This document shows, one piece after another, positions 48,545-58,406 of a stretch of 62,420 nucleotides of DNA. The stretch covers positions 1 to 62,420 of the forward strand of contig JAFZIO010000035.1 in the NCBI GenBank assembly GCA_017554335.1, read 5' to 3'. The notes under the pieces were generated by a model. It was given only the letters and a program-made list of their open reading frames with translations. It had not been told where the DNA came from and did no database searches. This DNA is from Bacteroidales bacterium (lineage in GTDB: Bacteria > Bacteroidota > Bacteroidia > Bacteroidales > UBA932). Each line of letters begins with the position of its first letter. Positions within the stretch are counted from its first letter, which is position 1. Made by a program: the position numbers and the translations under genes.

Positions 48545-49494
48545 TTAAGTTACTCTCTGTAATAGCAGTATTGCTTGCGTTGGGCTTTGCGGCGCAGGCT
48601 AATAATGTAAAGAACGACACAACTTATTATGCCAAACCCGAGGGTAACTGGCATCTCCGCCTGCGCTCGGACCTGTTCGGCTCCAACCTGGTATTTACAA
48701 TCCCGTACCAAGGCGACGTAAAAGGTATTGACGCCTCAACTGGCGCGCGTTTCAAGCAATGCGTAGGAGCCGGATGGAAAAACCTGTTCCTGAATATAGG
48801 CTTTAATCCTTTCGCCAAGAATAAAGACCTGGAACTGAACGTCACTACATATGGGAACAAGTTTGGCTTCGAAGCGAATCTTGGTCTCTCTGACACGATG
48901 TCGGGAACGTATGACACCGGCATAGCTTCCAGTGACCCTGTGACTGAAGCCCTGAATCCCGGAGACCTGGCTTTTATTCATGGAAAAGCCAGGGCGTATT
49001 ACGCTTTTAACTGGAAGCGCTTCTCCTATTCTGCAGCTATGAACCAGAACAGGATTCAGAAGCGAAGTGCCGGAAGTCCGCTTGTAACTGTCGAAGCACG
49101 CTGGCTTTATATGTCCCATATGGAGGACATTGATAAAAATGACATCTCCAAAGGTCTTATGACCAATATAGTAGCCCTGGGTGGCGGGTATGCATACAAC
49201 TGGGTCCCGGTCAATAACCTGCTTGTCCACGCCTCACTTCTTGCCAACTTCGGATTGCTGAACAAAACTACCATCTACAATGGATGGACCGACCGGAACG
49301 TAGTGCGTTCAAATACTGTCCTGTCGCTCACCGGCACTGCTTCCATAGTATATCATTTCAAGCATGTGTATGTAGGAGCCTTCGCCACTGCGGACGAACT
49401 CCTGTCACTCGCCCTGGCCAATAGCTTGGAAAACAGCTACTTCATAGATTACCAGCGCAGAGACGCCCACCTTGCGATAGGGGTGAGGTTCTAG
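48526..49494 (+). CDS. DUF4421 outer-membrane barrel protein
   Basis: A 322-aa exported protein with a signal peptide (AVLLALGFAAQA). The body shows amphipathic beta-strand patterns and ends in Phe (LAIGVRF), as outer-membrane barrels do. NWHLRLRSDLFGSN, YYAFNWKRFSYSAAMNQ and RIQKRSAGS match DUF4421. No function is known. A second ATG at 48532 is possible. It ends 3 nt from the convergent M16 peptidase gene and closes the run that starts at 44760. Confidence 0.83.
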   Translation: MGMGKIVKLLSVIAVLLALGFAAQANNVKNDTTYYAKPEGNWHLRLRSDLFGSNLVFTIPYQGDVKGIDASTGARFKQCVGAGWKNLFLNIGFNPFAKNKDLELNVTTYGNKFGFEANLGLSDTMSGTYDTGIASSDPVTEALNPGDLAFIHGKARAYYAFNWKRFSYSAAMNQNRIQKRSAGSPLVTVEARWLYMSHMEDIDKNDISKGLMTNIVALGGGYAYNWVPVNNLLVHASLLANFGLLNKTTIYNGWTDRNVVRSNTVLSLTGTASIVYHFKHVYVGAFATADELLSLALANSLENSYFIDYQRRDAHLAIGVRF

Positions 49495-49497
49495 AGC

Positions 49498-52317
49498 TTA
49501 CTCCTCCGTATAAACCATCACGATTTTGGTAGCCTGCTGGAATTTGCGGGCGAGATTGCGCACGTCGGAGGCTTTGATGCTGTTCAGCAGGGCGTCGTAG
49601 TCGCAGTCGAAATCGCGGTTCCAAAGAACTGTGTAAAGCAGACGCTCTTCCTGCAACGACACGGACATGGCAGTACGGTTCTCAATTTCGCCGTGACGCT
49701 TCTTTATGTACTTTCGGGCCAGATCCATCTCTTCCGGAGAAGGTCCGTTCTTGGCCATGTCGTCCATAACCGCCTTCACATCCCCTACGAGCATATCCGT
49801 CATCACGGGACGGGTCTGGAAGTTAACGATACCCTTCCAGGGGAGAGTCGGATTATCCGGGATTTCTGTTGAGAAACCTACGTGATATGTGCCTCCCCTT
49901 TCCTCACGGATAAGAGCCACGTATCGGGCTGATACTATGTAGTCCAGGAAGTCGGAGACCACGATGCTCCGGGTATTTGTCTTGATTCCGGATACGAAAG
50001 TATAGTTTACGTTAGAAACAGGCTCCGACTCCGGAGCATTTGTCTCCGTAATCAAGTTGTACCCTTTCAAAACCGGCCTGGGGTAGGCTGTTTTGGTCTT
50101 CTTATACTGGTAATCACCCTTGAGAGAGGCCACATACTTGCATACATAGTCCTCAACGGCTGCACGGTCCACGTCACTGCAGATAAAGACCTTGAGGCCC
50201 TTGAAATCACCGAACGCCCTTTTCCAGACGTCCTGGAGCATGGCCATATCCACGGCTTCCACGGAAGCGGAGTCCCTGGGCTCAAGCCAGGGGTGATTGC
50301 CATATACCTGGCGGTCATATTTCTCCGAAAACAGTTCACGGGGGCTCTTCTTACGGGAGAGACGTTTCAGATTGTCCTCCTTGGTTTTCTCCAGACGGCT
50401 TTCCTTGCCGAAGTAAGGTTCCATGAGCATAAGCCATGCTGTCTTGAACGCAGCTTCTTCTTTGCCACGGGGAGCGAGGAGATCAATGGTGGACGCCTGC
50501 TGAAGGGCATGGACCATTATTCCAACGCCCGACAACTCAGGACAGTTCTTAAGATCCGTGCGGTCCAGGCCGCGGAATCCGAGGGTAGGGTTATTATATG
50601 CCGCAGCAAAACGATAAGCACCTATCTGGCTCTCGTCATAACTGCGATAGCCGGTATCGAAACGCCAGGTAGCTACCAGATGATAATTCGTCTTAACGGG
50701 TGCGGATTGCTTATAATACACTCTTACGCCGTTTGAGAGCTGCCACTCCTCAATACCGCCCAGACGCTTGTCTTTACGTATCTTCACTATGCTTCCCGGC
50801 TCGGTGTTCACAGCAAAATCCAGTTTGGACTGCTCGGAAAATTCGGGTTTCAAAGACTCTCCGTTCACCCTGGCCAGTATTTCATGTACTTGCTCCGGAG
50901 ATACGGCAATGCCCGGCTCCTCAACATTATTGTAGCATGTGGAATAGATGACCTCACTTTCAGCGAACATCATAGACGGATAGTCCTTCAGGCTCTCCAG
51001 GGTAATCTCTGAAAGGATACGGCTCCTGACATCATTGAGCTCTGCCGGAGAAATAAGAGGATGATTGCGAAGGAAGTGCTCGATGGCCGCCTTCACCAGC
51101 TCCTCGCTTTTTATTTCCTCCCGATTCAATTCGCGGTCCAGGTGGTAACGCTGGATTGTTGCAAGTTTGGCCAGCTCGAACTCTTCCGGACTGATTCCGA
51201 ACTCGAGCAGGCGGCGGATTTCCCGGTGCGTCATCTCCAGGCATTCGGCTACCCGTTCCTTGCTCTTCGGCGTGACGGTGAAGAGTGTAATGAAGAAGTC
51301 GGGCTCATACTCGCTTGTAACCGCAACGGCTGAGCGTGCAGGGCAGGACTTCTGCTGAGTCAGCCGGCGCAGGCGCTCCGCAATTACGGAATTCACCAGC
51401 TGGCGGCGTATCGCATCGCGAAAGTATTCTTCAGTTATGCGGGTATCTTTGTCCGGATAAGGCTGCTTGTATATTATCTTGAGCGCATTGAACTTAATGC
51501 GGCTGTCCGTCATATCCTGAATAAGGGGTTCAGTAAGCTTAGGAGGAATATATCGAACCTTCTGCTCCGGATTCACCGCCGCGGGGATGTCCGAGAATCT
51601 GGCGCGCACCCTGGCCTCCATTTCGTCCACATCGAAATCGCCTACAACTATTATCGCCTGAAGGTCCGGGCGGTACCACTTGTGATAGAAATCAAGTATT
51701 TCCTGACGCTTGAAGCCGTTAATCACTTCCAAAGTGCCTATAACAGAGCGCTCCTGCTGCTTGGAGCCCTTGTAGATGAGGGCATTCTGCTGCATCATCA
51801 TGGCGTAGCGGGTATCCGTATCCCGCAGGCGCCACTCCTCGCTGATGACTCCCCTTTCGTCGTCCAGAGCCTGCTGCTCACAGGAGATGTCACATGACCA
51901 GTCGTGCAAAATAAGCAGCACGGAGTCTATGAAAGACTCGCGCACCAGGGGCACGGAGGAGATATTGTAAACCGTTTCCCCTCTGGATGTGTAGGCATTC
52001 ACGTTATATCCGAAACGCACTCCGTCCTTTGCCAGGAAATCCAGCAAAGCTTTGCCGGGATAGTGCCTGGTGCCGTTGAAGGCCATGTGCTCCAGGAAAT
52101 GGGCCAGACCGTTCTGGTTGTCCTCTTCCTGCAGCGCGCCCACGTTATGGGCGATGTAGAAGTCGGCACAGCCCGCCGGGAGTTCATTGTGACAGAGGTA
52201 ATAGGTCATGCCATTATCCAAACGGCCAACGCGGAAAGCGGGATCTGCGGGTATAACTTGAGCAAACGCGCACTGGAAGAGCAGCAGCGAGACACAAATG
52301 GAGATAAATCTTCTCAT
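49498..52317 (-). CDS. M16 family zinc peptidase
   Basis: A 939-aa exported insulinase-type peptidase. After a signal peptide (LLLFQCAFAQ) the catalytic M16 domain carries the inverted zinc motif HFLEH near residue 70 (NGLAHFLEHMAFNG), with a downstream Glu in the DDERGVISEEW block. Later M16-fold domains, including PPKLTEPLIQDM, follow, giving the usual two-halves architecture in one chain. The start at 52317 overlaps the DUF6850 stop as TGATG. As the last gene of the TonB receptor cluster it may degrade peptides that the receptor brings into the periplasm. Confidence 0.93.
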   Translation of the reverse strand: MRRFISICVSLLLFQCAFAQVIPADPAFRVGRLDNGMTYYLCHNELPAGCADFYIAHNVGALQEEDNQNGLAHFLEHMAFNGTRHYPGKALLDFLAKDGVRFGYNVNAYTSRGETVYNISSVPLVRESFIDSVLLILHDWSCDISCEQQALDDERGVISEEWRLRDTDTRYAMMMQQNALIYKGSKQQERSVIGTLEVINGFKRQEILDFYHKWYRPDLQAIIVVGDFDVDEMEARVRARFSDIPAAVNPEQKVRYIPPKLTEPLIQDMTDSRIKFNALKIIYKQPYPDKDTRITEEYFRDAIRRQLVNSVIAERLRRLTQQKSCPARSAVAVTSEYEPDFFITLFTVTPKSKERVAECLEMTHREIRRLLEFGISPEEFELAKLATIQRYHLDRELNREEIKSEELVKAAIEHFLRNHPLISPAELNDVRSRILSEITLESLKDYPSMMFAESEVIYSTCYNNVEEPGIAVSPEQVHEILARVNGESLKPEFSEQSKLDFAVNTEPGSIVKIRKDKRLGGIEEWQLSNGVRVYYKQSAPVKTNYHLVATWRFDTGYRSYDESQIGAYRFAAAYNNPTLGFRGLDRTDLKNCPELSGVGIMVHALQQASTIDLLAPRGKEEAAFKTAWLMLMEPYFGKESRLEKTKEDNLKRLSRKKSPRELFSEKYDRQVYGNHPWLEPRDSASVEAVDMAMLQDVWKRAFGDFKGLKVFICSDVDRAAVEDYVCKYVASLKGDYQYKKTKTAYPRPVLKGYNLITETNAPESEPVSNVNYTFVSGIKTNTRSIVVSDFLDYIVSARYVALIREERGGTYHVGFSTEIPDNPTLPWKGIVNFQTRPVMTDMLVGDVKAVMDDMAKNGPSPEEMDLARKYIKKRHGEIENRTAMSVSLQEERLLYTVLWNRDFDCDYDALLNSIKASDVRNLARKFQQATKIVMVYTEE

Positions 52318-53900
52318 CAGAAATTGCAACCGATAGTTATGCAGGCGAGGTTACGCACGCGCCCCGCCAAAAATTGAGGCTCGGAAAGCAGGTATTCAAA
52401 ACGGTCCGAGACAGTTATGTAAGGTTCGAAGCCGCCCTGGAAAAGACGGGCCACGGTAAAGCAGAGCCCTGCACCTGCGCGAGGCTTTGTCTTGTATTCG
52501 AAATAGCGCCCGAGGTAATTGTCAAAGCTCTTAAGGTTGGAACTGGCCCCGGAGACATATACCCCGTCCTGCTTGTCGAGGCCGAAACCGGTAGCCGCAT
52601 ACAAATCGGCGTCCACGACATAAGACATCACTCCGCCAGTGAATACTTTCTGGCCGAACAGGGTGGCATTGATCGAGGTATAGTTATGCTTGCGCCACAC
52701 CGGATAAAGGCTGGTAAGCTGATTGCGTGAAACATATCCGGCCTTCGCCCCTACAGTGGCTCCGGGACGGCGCCCGGCGGCATTGATATACCAGCGGTAA
52801 TCCAGGCTGGCGCTGATGTCCTGTCTGTTCAGGATGTTGTTGGAACTGATATAATCCACTATGGTAGAACCGCCTTCCGGTGTTACATAGCGGAAAGTGT
52901 TTTCTGTGTTGTCGAGCCTCTCGTATCCCAGCTCTACTGCCACCCGGTGAAGGTCGTTCCCGGCAGGAAGCTGCAACAAGCCCTTATATCCTGCCAGCGT
53001 TCCGGAATAATTGAAGAACAGGGGCGAAGATTCAGCCTTCTTGCCATAATAGCCCTTGCGTATACTGTACGAGAACTCGTTGCTGAAACACTTCCACAAC
53101 AAAGCCTGGAGAGAGGCACCGTAGTAGCTGTTGTCCATGGGTCTCAGATTCTGGGCGGACACATAGTTATTGTCGCCCTCGAGAGCCGCAGAGGTGCCGA
53201 TAAAACCGCCCTTGTCCGTCAAGACATAATATTGCTTGTCGGTGGTTCCGTAGATTCCTCCGCGCATCTGCTCGATGGCGTCCCTGTAAAGCAGGGAAAG
53301 GCCCAGGAACACATCCTCGGATGGTTTGAAAGCCACGCCGGCAGTGAGACGGAGGTCCATAAGGACATTGGTGAAGCGGGGATCCTTTATCTTGTTCTGG
53401 TCGCCGCATTCGTACTCCAGGCCGAAGCCCAGAGCCCACTTGGACCCCAGATTCAAGGCTACAGAACCGGCCAGTCCGTAATTCTCGCGTTTCTTGACGC
53501 CCGTCGTAGTGTCTACGCTTTCGTAGAAATTCACAGGGTGCATGTCCGGATTCATAAGCACCGGACCGCCCATATCCTTTCCCTGGAAATTACGCCAGAA
53601 AAGCTTGCCCTTGAAAGCAATCTTATCGCTCATCCTGTAGAAGGACTCCGTGCCGGCTTTAATACTGAAGTCATCCGGAGAGCCTTCCAGAGGCACCAGC
53701 GGGCCGTTGCCCTTGGTCCCTTCGAGTTCTACTGAAGAAATCTTCCCGGCCCACAAAGACAACGCTGCAGGATTGGACAACTGCAGGGCTGGGGCAGTGT
53801 CCACCACGTAGCGGAAATCGCGGACGATCTTGTCCCCGGCTTCCGCAGAAGGTGCGGAAGCCAGGAGCAAAGACGTCAGAGCCAGGAAAAGAAGGCGCAT
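52317..53900 (-). CDS. DUF6850 outer-membrane barrel protein
   Basis: A 527-aa exported protein (signal peptide LLLASAPSAEAG) with a strand-rich body ending in Phe (GCNF), consistent with an outer-membrane barrel. The DFRYVVDTAPALQLSNPAA opening and the GLSLLYRDAIEQM region are those of DUF6850 proteins, which accompany DUF4876 proteins and TonB receptors in Bacteroidota. Function is unknown; export or surface display of a partner is a guess. It lies 6 nt after the DUF4876 gene and overlaps the M16 gene by one base. Confidence 0.8.
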   Translation of the reverse strand: MRLLFLALTSLLLASAPSAEAGDKIVRDFRYVVDTAPALQLSNPAALSLWAGKISSVELEGTKGNGPLVPLEGSPDDFSIKAGTESFYRMSDKIAFKGKLFWRNFQGKDMGGPVLMNPDMHPVNFYESVDTTTGVKKRENYGLAGSVALNLGSKWALGFGLEYECGDQNKIKDPRFTNVLMDLRLTAGVAFKPSEDVFLGLSLLYRDAIEQMRGGIYGTTDKQYYVLTDKGGFIGTSAALEGDNNYVSAQNLRPMDNSYYGASLQALLWKCFSNEFSYSIRKGYYGKKAESSPLFFNYSGTLAGYKGLLQLPAGNDLHRVAVELGYERLDNTENTFRYVTPEGGSTIVDYISSNNILNRQDISASLDYRWYINAAGRRPGATVGAKAGYVSRNQLTSLYPVWRKHNYTSINATLFGQKVFTGGVMSYVVDADLYAATGFGLDKQDGVYVSGASSNLKSFDNYLGRYFEYKTKPRAGAGLCFTVARLFQGGFEPYITVSDRFEYLLSEPQFLAGRVRNLACITIGCNF

Positions 53901-53906
53901 AATAAA

Positions 53907-55319
53907 CTATTTCTTGAGAGAAGCGACCTTCCTCTGATGGAAGTCCTTACCGGAATCGTTAGTCTCCGAGTAGATGATGTGGGCACCGGCTGCAATTGAA
54001 GCTTCCGCATCGATTCCTGAAGTATCGGTAGAGCCACCCTCGATATCCTCGGTACCGCCGGCATAATTGTAAACCAGCTTGTCCTTATTCTCGGCAAGGG
54101 CCTCGGTAGCCTCCTTGTCCACATTACGGTAAGCGCTGTAACCGTTATTGTTGGTAATCACCAGATAGCCGGTGTTAATGTCGGCGGAGAAGCGGGGCTT
54201 GCTCTTTGCCACCTGGGCGGAATTCCAGACATCGATGGCGTCGATTACGTTAGCCTTGGGGAACTTGGCAATTGCCTGGGCGCCGCTTGATCCCTGGGTG
54301 GTATCGTATGCATCCTTGTTCTCCGCAAGGGCTATCGCCTCGGACGAAGGCATCTGTGCGATATAGATACCGGGGCTGTTGTTGGCCACAACCCATGCAG
54401 TACCCAGATTGATCTGAATACCGTTGAGGTAATGGTCTGCGGGTATGTTCTCGGAGACGGAATACTTGGCGTGAGTGAATGCGGATACGGAGCTGTTGTT
54501 CATCCAATAATAGGAAGGATCGCTCAGGTTAACGGATTCAGCAACCGTCTGGGTATGGTCTATGGCTCCGAACAGGACAACTACGATCTGGGAGTATGCG
54601 GGTATCTTCACCTCAGATGAGAACCACCAGAAGGCGCTGTATCCGGGAATCCAGTTGTCGTTTTCATAGACAAGAACGCCGTCCGTATTGTAGAACTTGT
54701 TCGTTGCATTTGCAGTGGAAGGGGCAATAGCGCCGAAGACTATGTTGGAGGCGTCGGCTTCCATCTCGGAGTTGTTGTAAAGGATTACATAGGCGTCGTT
54801 GCTGTAAGACTTGCCTGCACCGGCGGCGGAATTCTGGCATCCGGTAGTATAGACCTCCTTGATAATGATCTGCTTGCTTTCTACTTTCTGGAGTTCTATA
54901 GGGAACTGCTTATCGCCTTCTGCAGTAACCACGATGTTGGGGTTGGAGCCGTTGTACACTATACGCACACCCTCTGCCGCGGTCTTGAATGTAGCGGAAG
55001 CAGAATAAGCTCCTGCCAGCAGCTGGAAGGCAGCGGCACCGTTATCATTGGTTTCTGCATGATAACTTGCAGTTCCGGCAGCATCTACCAGTTCCACGTC
55101 TATTCCGGCCTGGGCAAAAGCCGCTCCGTTGAACTGAAGCTGCACGGCTATATCGAATACCGACGGAGTCTCGGGACCTGGGGTATCGGGGCCGTCCGGA
55201 TTGTCGGGATTCTCCGGGGTGTTCGGGTCGTCAGGGTTTACCGGATCGGGGATCGGGTCGCATGAAAACAGGGACAGTGCAAAGACCGTTGCCGTGAAAA
55301 ATGCAAATAACTTTCTCAT
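53907..55319 (-). CDS. DUF4876 surface lipoprotein
   Basis: A 470-aa lipoprotein (LSLFSCDPI) with an Asp/Pro/Asn-rich linker at about 24-50 (PVNPDDPNTPENPDNP), a carboxypeptidase-regulatory-like beta domain (VQLQFNGAAFAQAGIDVEL), and the DUF4876 body, which has IIIKEVYTTGCQNSAAG and VIDAIDVWNS. Such proteins are encoded next to TonB receptors and probably sit on the outer surface as substrate-binding or lid subunits, by analogy to SusD-type partners; that role is not proven. It starts 15 nt after the receptor stop. Confidence 0.86.
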   Translation of the reverse strand: MRKLFAFFTATVFALSLFSCDPIPDPVNPDDPNTPENPDNPDGPDTPGPETPSVFDIAVQLQFNGAAFAQAGIDVELVDAAGTASYHAETNDNGAAAFQLLAGAYSASATFKTAAEGVRIVYNGSNPNIVVTAEGDKQFPIELQKVESKQIIIKEVYTTGCQNSAAGAGKSYSNDAYVILYNNSEMEADASNIVFGAIAPSTANATNKFYNTDGVLVYENDNWIPGYSAFWWFSSEVKIPAYSQIVVVLFGAIDHTQTVAESVNLSDPSYYWMNNSSVSAFTHAKYSVSENIPADHYLNGIQINLGTAWVVANNSPGIYIAQMPSSEAIALAENKDAYDTTQGSSGAQAIAKFPKANVIDAIDVWNSAQVAKSKPRFSADINTGYLVITNNNGYSAYRNVDKEATEALAENKDKLVYNYAGGTEDIEGGSTDTSGIDAEASIAAGAHIIYSETNDSGKDFHQRKVASLKK

Positions 55320-55334
55320 AACTAAAGGTATTAA

Positions 55335-58300
55335 CTAAAACTTAAGTCTTAACGTAAGCCCGTAATGAAAGCGGGGAATATAAGAGGACACAGAGCTCCA
55401 GTTCCCTGTCTTGGTAGAATAGACCTGGCCGGAGTTGTTGAAGAAATTGTTGGCGTAGAACGATATGGACGCCAGGTCGCCTATTTCCTTTGTCACGCTG
55501 AAATTGGCGCTGAAATAGGGCGAGATATAATCTTTAAGGAAAGTATACGAATACGTGGTACCCATCACGGCCAGTTTCGTAAGGTCCGCATACAGCGCCG
55601 GATCACTCTCTTTGGCCTTCCTAAGGGTTTCCAGATAAGGTCTCGGGGTAGGGTCATCGTACGAGCAGAAGGTATCCGGGAAGAATACGGTATAGCAACC
55701 TTCTTCGTTAGAATAGACCGACTCGTCGGTTATGGACAGAATGTCCGTGCGGTCTGCCAGCACATAGCTGCGGGCGCTGCCGTCAAGACGCTCGCTGAGG
55801 CTCCTGGAATAAGACAACAGGCTGCTTTCCAGCTTCAGGGAAATTATCATACGCGCCTTGGGAATGTTGGTGGAGAAAGTAAGGTTGGTGCGTATGGAGC
55901 GTGACTCCTTGCCGTTGGTGTTGGAATCGTCCCCGTAATAGAAACCTACATACCTGTACGGACTGCCGTCGGCAGACGTTTGCGACGTAGGACAATATGC
56001 CAGCATATCCGTATAGACGGAGCGGTAGGCATAGAAGGTTCCATCCAGCCTTATCGTAGTGTTTATAGGCTTGATACGGGGGAAGTCCACCACCCACTCC
56101 AGACCGTAACGGGAAACGGGAGAGTCGTCGTTATCCTCGAAATAACTGGAAATAAACTGCTTGCGCAACTGGCCCTGCACTTCCACCGAAGGCCTGGCGC
56201 CGGTACGGTCAGAGGCAGTAATGGCTCCGGTTGCCGGATTGACGGAATAAAGCCTGTCGGTGGCAGGAATGGGAAGCCCCTGGACGGCGCTTACCGGTGT
56301 ATAGATATATTGGAAGCGTTCGTAGTTCTGAACAATGTCGTAAGCATAGAGAGTCTTGTTATAGAAGGCTGCAAGTGATATCTTAGCCCCTCCGAGTGTG
56401 GCTTCCAGGCCTATTTCGCTCTGCTGGTTCCGCTGCCATACGAGGTCTGCGTTATATTCTATAGTACGCGGCATTACGAAATATGCCTTGTTGATTACGT
56501 TGTTGGCGTCAGCCGTAGACGTGAAAACGTTGATGTCGAAATAGCTGGGCGTAGGATATAGTACGGAGAAAGACGGCTGTTTTACCGCGACGCCCCAGCT
56601 CGCACGTGCCGAAAGCTCGCTCAAGAAGGCCTTCCCGCGGGTCCTGGAGGTAAAGAAAGTGTATTTGGCGTTAAAACGGGGCGACAGGCTGGAAGTGGTT
56701 CCGTACGCGGATGACGGGATTATGGTATTATCCCAGCGCAAACCGGCAATAAGGTTGAGCCGGCCGTCCTTTCCTATGTGCAGCATGAGGTTTTCCTCCG
56801 CAAAAGCGGCCAGGTTGGTCATCATGGGCACGTCGCAGAAACGCCATTCGCGGAAGGTGGGGGCGCCTGCAAGGTCCTCGGAATACTCTCCGACACCGAA
56901 ATTCTTGTCCGTAGTCCAGTCGACGCCTACCTTCACCTTGCTGTTCATTATACCCACATTCTTGGCCCAGTTGGCCTTGAGCGTCACCTTGGAGTTCAGC
57001 GGCCTGTCGTCCAGGGCCATAACATTGTAGCGGTTACCCTTGTCTATAAGCACCGCAGGATTCTCACCTCCCTCGACATACGGGGTAGACATATAGTAAC
57101 CCATCTGGGTGGCATGGAGGGAAGTGGTCGTCGCCGCGGAGTGATAGATGCTGTTCTGCCTCTGCAACTTGTCGCTGTACATTATGGAGGCATTCAGTTC
57201 CACGTTGGTTATCCAGCTCTTGCTCAGCAGCCAGTTGGCGCTGATGTTGGCCCTGATGCTGTTGTCCCTGTGGGTGGTGAATTCATCCGTCAGCTTGTCC
57301 GGATCGGCCCTGTTGTCCAGGCCTCCCAGGTTGCCCGTAACGCCCACGGAAAGGCGCAGCGGCTTGTCGCTCAACGCCCCCTGGTTGTACAAGTTGCTGT
57401 AAATCAGGGAAAGCTGCTTGCGGTCGTAGGATGTATATGGCGACATGGGATCCGATACGGAACGGGTATACTCCGCGCTGGCGTTCAGCACGCCCATGGC
57501 CGCACCTTCCTCGCTCACACCAAGGCCGAAGCCCTTGCTCACGGAGACCTGCTTGTTCCTGGGGCCGGTGGACATAGTGACGCTCCAGGGAGTCTTGCCC
57601 TTGCGGGTATTGATCTTGACGACGCCGGAGCCCATGTCTCCGTACTCCACGCTGGGCACGCCGGTAATGACTTCTACCGACTCCACGTTGGACGAGGCTA
57701 TGCTGTTGGTAGACACTCCCTTGAAGTTGCCGCCGGTGCTGCTGGAGCCGTTGTTGGTGAACGAGGCGTTGTTGGACAGACGCACACCGTCCACTTCGAC
57801 AGCCGTGCCGAAGGAGGCGTTTCCGCTCTCTGCCGTGCCTGCACGTATGCTGAACTGCTGCTCGGACGTAAGCGCCGGCTCCTTGGTCGCGCCGCCGGGA
57901 AGCAGGCTGGAGATATCCGAGACATTCATCAGCTGCACATGCTCCAGGGCTGTCTTGTCTATGGTTCGGGAGGTGGTTGCCGAGTTGGCGTCTTCCTGGG
58001 CGGTCACTACGGCGCTGTCGAGCGACAGGTTGTCGGCGCTGAGCTGGATTTTCAGATTGGTGATATCCTTACTGAGGCTGAGTTCTTTGGTCCATGTGAC
58101 GTAACCCAGGCACTCCACCTTCACCACAGACTTGGATACGGTGATATTCTTTATCAGGAAGCGGCCTTTGGCATCGGCAACGGCCCACTGCTCACTGGAT
58201 TCCAGCACCACGGTGGCGAATTCTACCGGCTCGCCGGTGTCTTTGTCGGTCACCGTTCCGCTCACGGAAATCCCTTGTGCGCGTGCGCCCAGAGGCAGCA

Positions 58301-58343
58301 ACACACAACAAAGCATAACCAATATGATCTTGATACGGAACAT
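55335..58343 (-). CDS. TonB-dependent receptor
   Basis: A 1002-aa outer-membrane active transporter. After the signal peptide (LLPLGARAQG) there is a carboxypeptidase D regulatory-like domain (GTVTDKDTGEPVEFATVV, 27-105), a plug domain with ISSLLPGG, VEVDGVRL and VESVEVITGVPSVEYGDMGSGVV, and a large barrel that ends LRLKF. It heads the receptor, DUF4876, DUF6850 and M16 peptidase cluster. There is no SusD gene. Companion peptidases on both sides point to a peptide or protein-derived ligand, but metal or heme uptake is also possible. Confidence 0.95.
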   Translation of the reverse strand: MFRIKIILVMLCCVLLPLGARAQGISVSGTVTDKDTGEPVEFATVVLESSEQWAVADAKGRFLIKNITVSKSVVKVECLGYVTWTKELSLSKDITNLKIQLSADNLSLDSAVVTAQEDANSATTSRTIDKTALEHVQLMNVSDISSLLPGGATKEPALTSEQQFSIRAGTAESGNASFGTAVEVDGVRLSNNASFTNNGSSSTGGNFKGVSTNSIASSNVESVEVITGVPSVEYGDMGSGVVKINTRKGKTPWSVTMSTGPRNKQVSVSKGFGLGVSEEGAAMGVLNASAEYTRSVSDPMSPYTSYDRKQLSLIYSNLYNQGALSDKPLRLSVGVTGNLGGLDNRADPDKLTDEFTTHRDNSIRANISANWLLSKSWITNVELNASIMYSDKLQRQNSIYHSAATTTSLHATQMGYYMSTPYVEGGENPAVLIDKGNRYNVMALDDRPLNSKVTLKANWAKNVGIMNSKVKVGVDWTTDKNFGVGEYSEDLAGAPTFREWRFCDVPMMTNLAAFAEENLMLHIGKDGRLNLIAGLRWDNTIIPSSAYGTTSSLSPRFNAKYTFFTSRTRGKAFLSELSARASWGVAVKQPSFSVLYPTPSYFDINVFTSTADANNVINKAYFVMPRTIEYNADLVWQRNQQSEIGLEATLGGAKISLAAFYNKTLYAYDIVQNYERFQYIYTPVSAVQGLPIPATDRLYSVNPATGAITASDRTGARPSVEVQGQLRKQFISSYFEDNDDSPVSRYGLEWVVDFPRIKPINTTIRLDGTFYAYRSVYTDMLAYCPTSQTSADGSPYRYVGFYYGDDSNTNGKESRSIRTNLTFSTNIPKARMIISLKLESSLLSYSRSLSERLDGSARSYVLADRTDILSITDESVYSNEEGCYTVFFPDTFCSYDDPTPRPYLETLRKAKESDPALYADLTKLAVMGTTYSYTFLKDYISPYFSANFSVTKEIGDLASISFYANNFFNNSGQVYSTKTGNWSSVSSYIPRFHYGLTLRLKF

Positions 58344-58385
58344 AAGGATGCAACACTTGTCCGCAAGATACGTAAAAATCCAAAA

Positions 58386-58401
58386 AAGTGTACTACCTTT
58401 A
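58386..58401. promoter_or_regulatory. Weak divergent promoter region
   Basis: Plus strand: TACCTTTA (58394-58401), one base off TAnnTTTG, 5 bases before the S46 ATG. Minus strand: TTTTTTGG (58380s) and TATCTTGC near 58358-58365, a weaker match for the receptor operon. Both are imperfect. Confidence 0.25.
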
Positions 58402-58406
58402 CAAGT

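Noticed and set aside
56778-58406. 543-codon upstream extension of the S46 peptidase frame
   Set aside because: It is antisense to the TonB receptor and low in recognisable protein features; the signal peptide at 58407 marks the true start.
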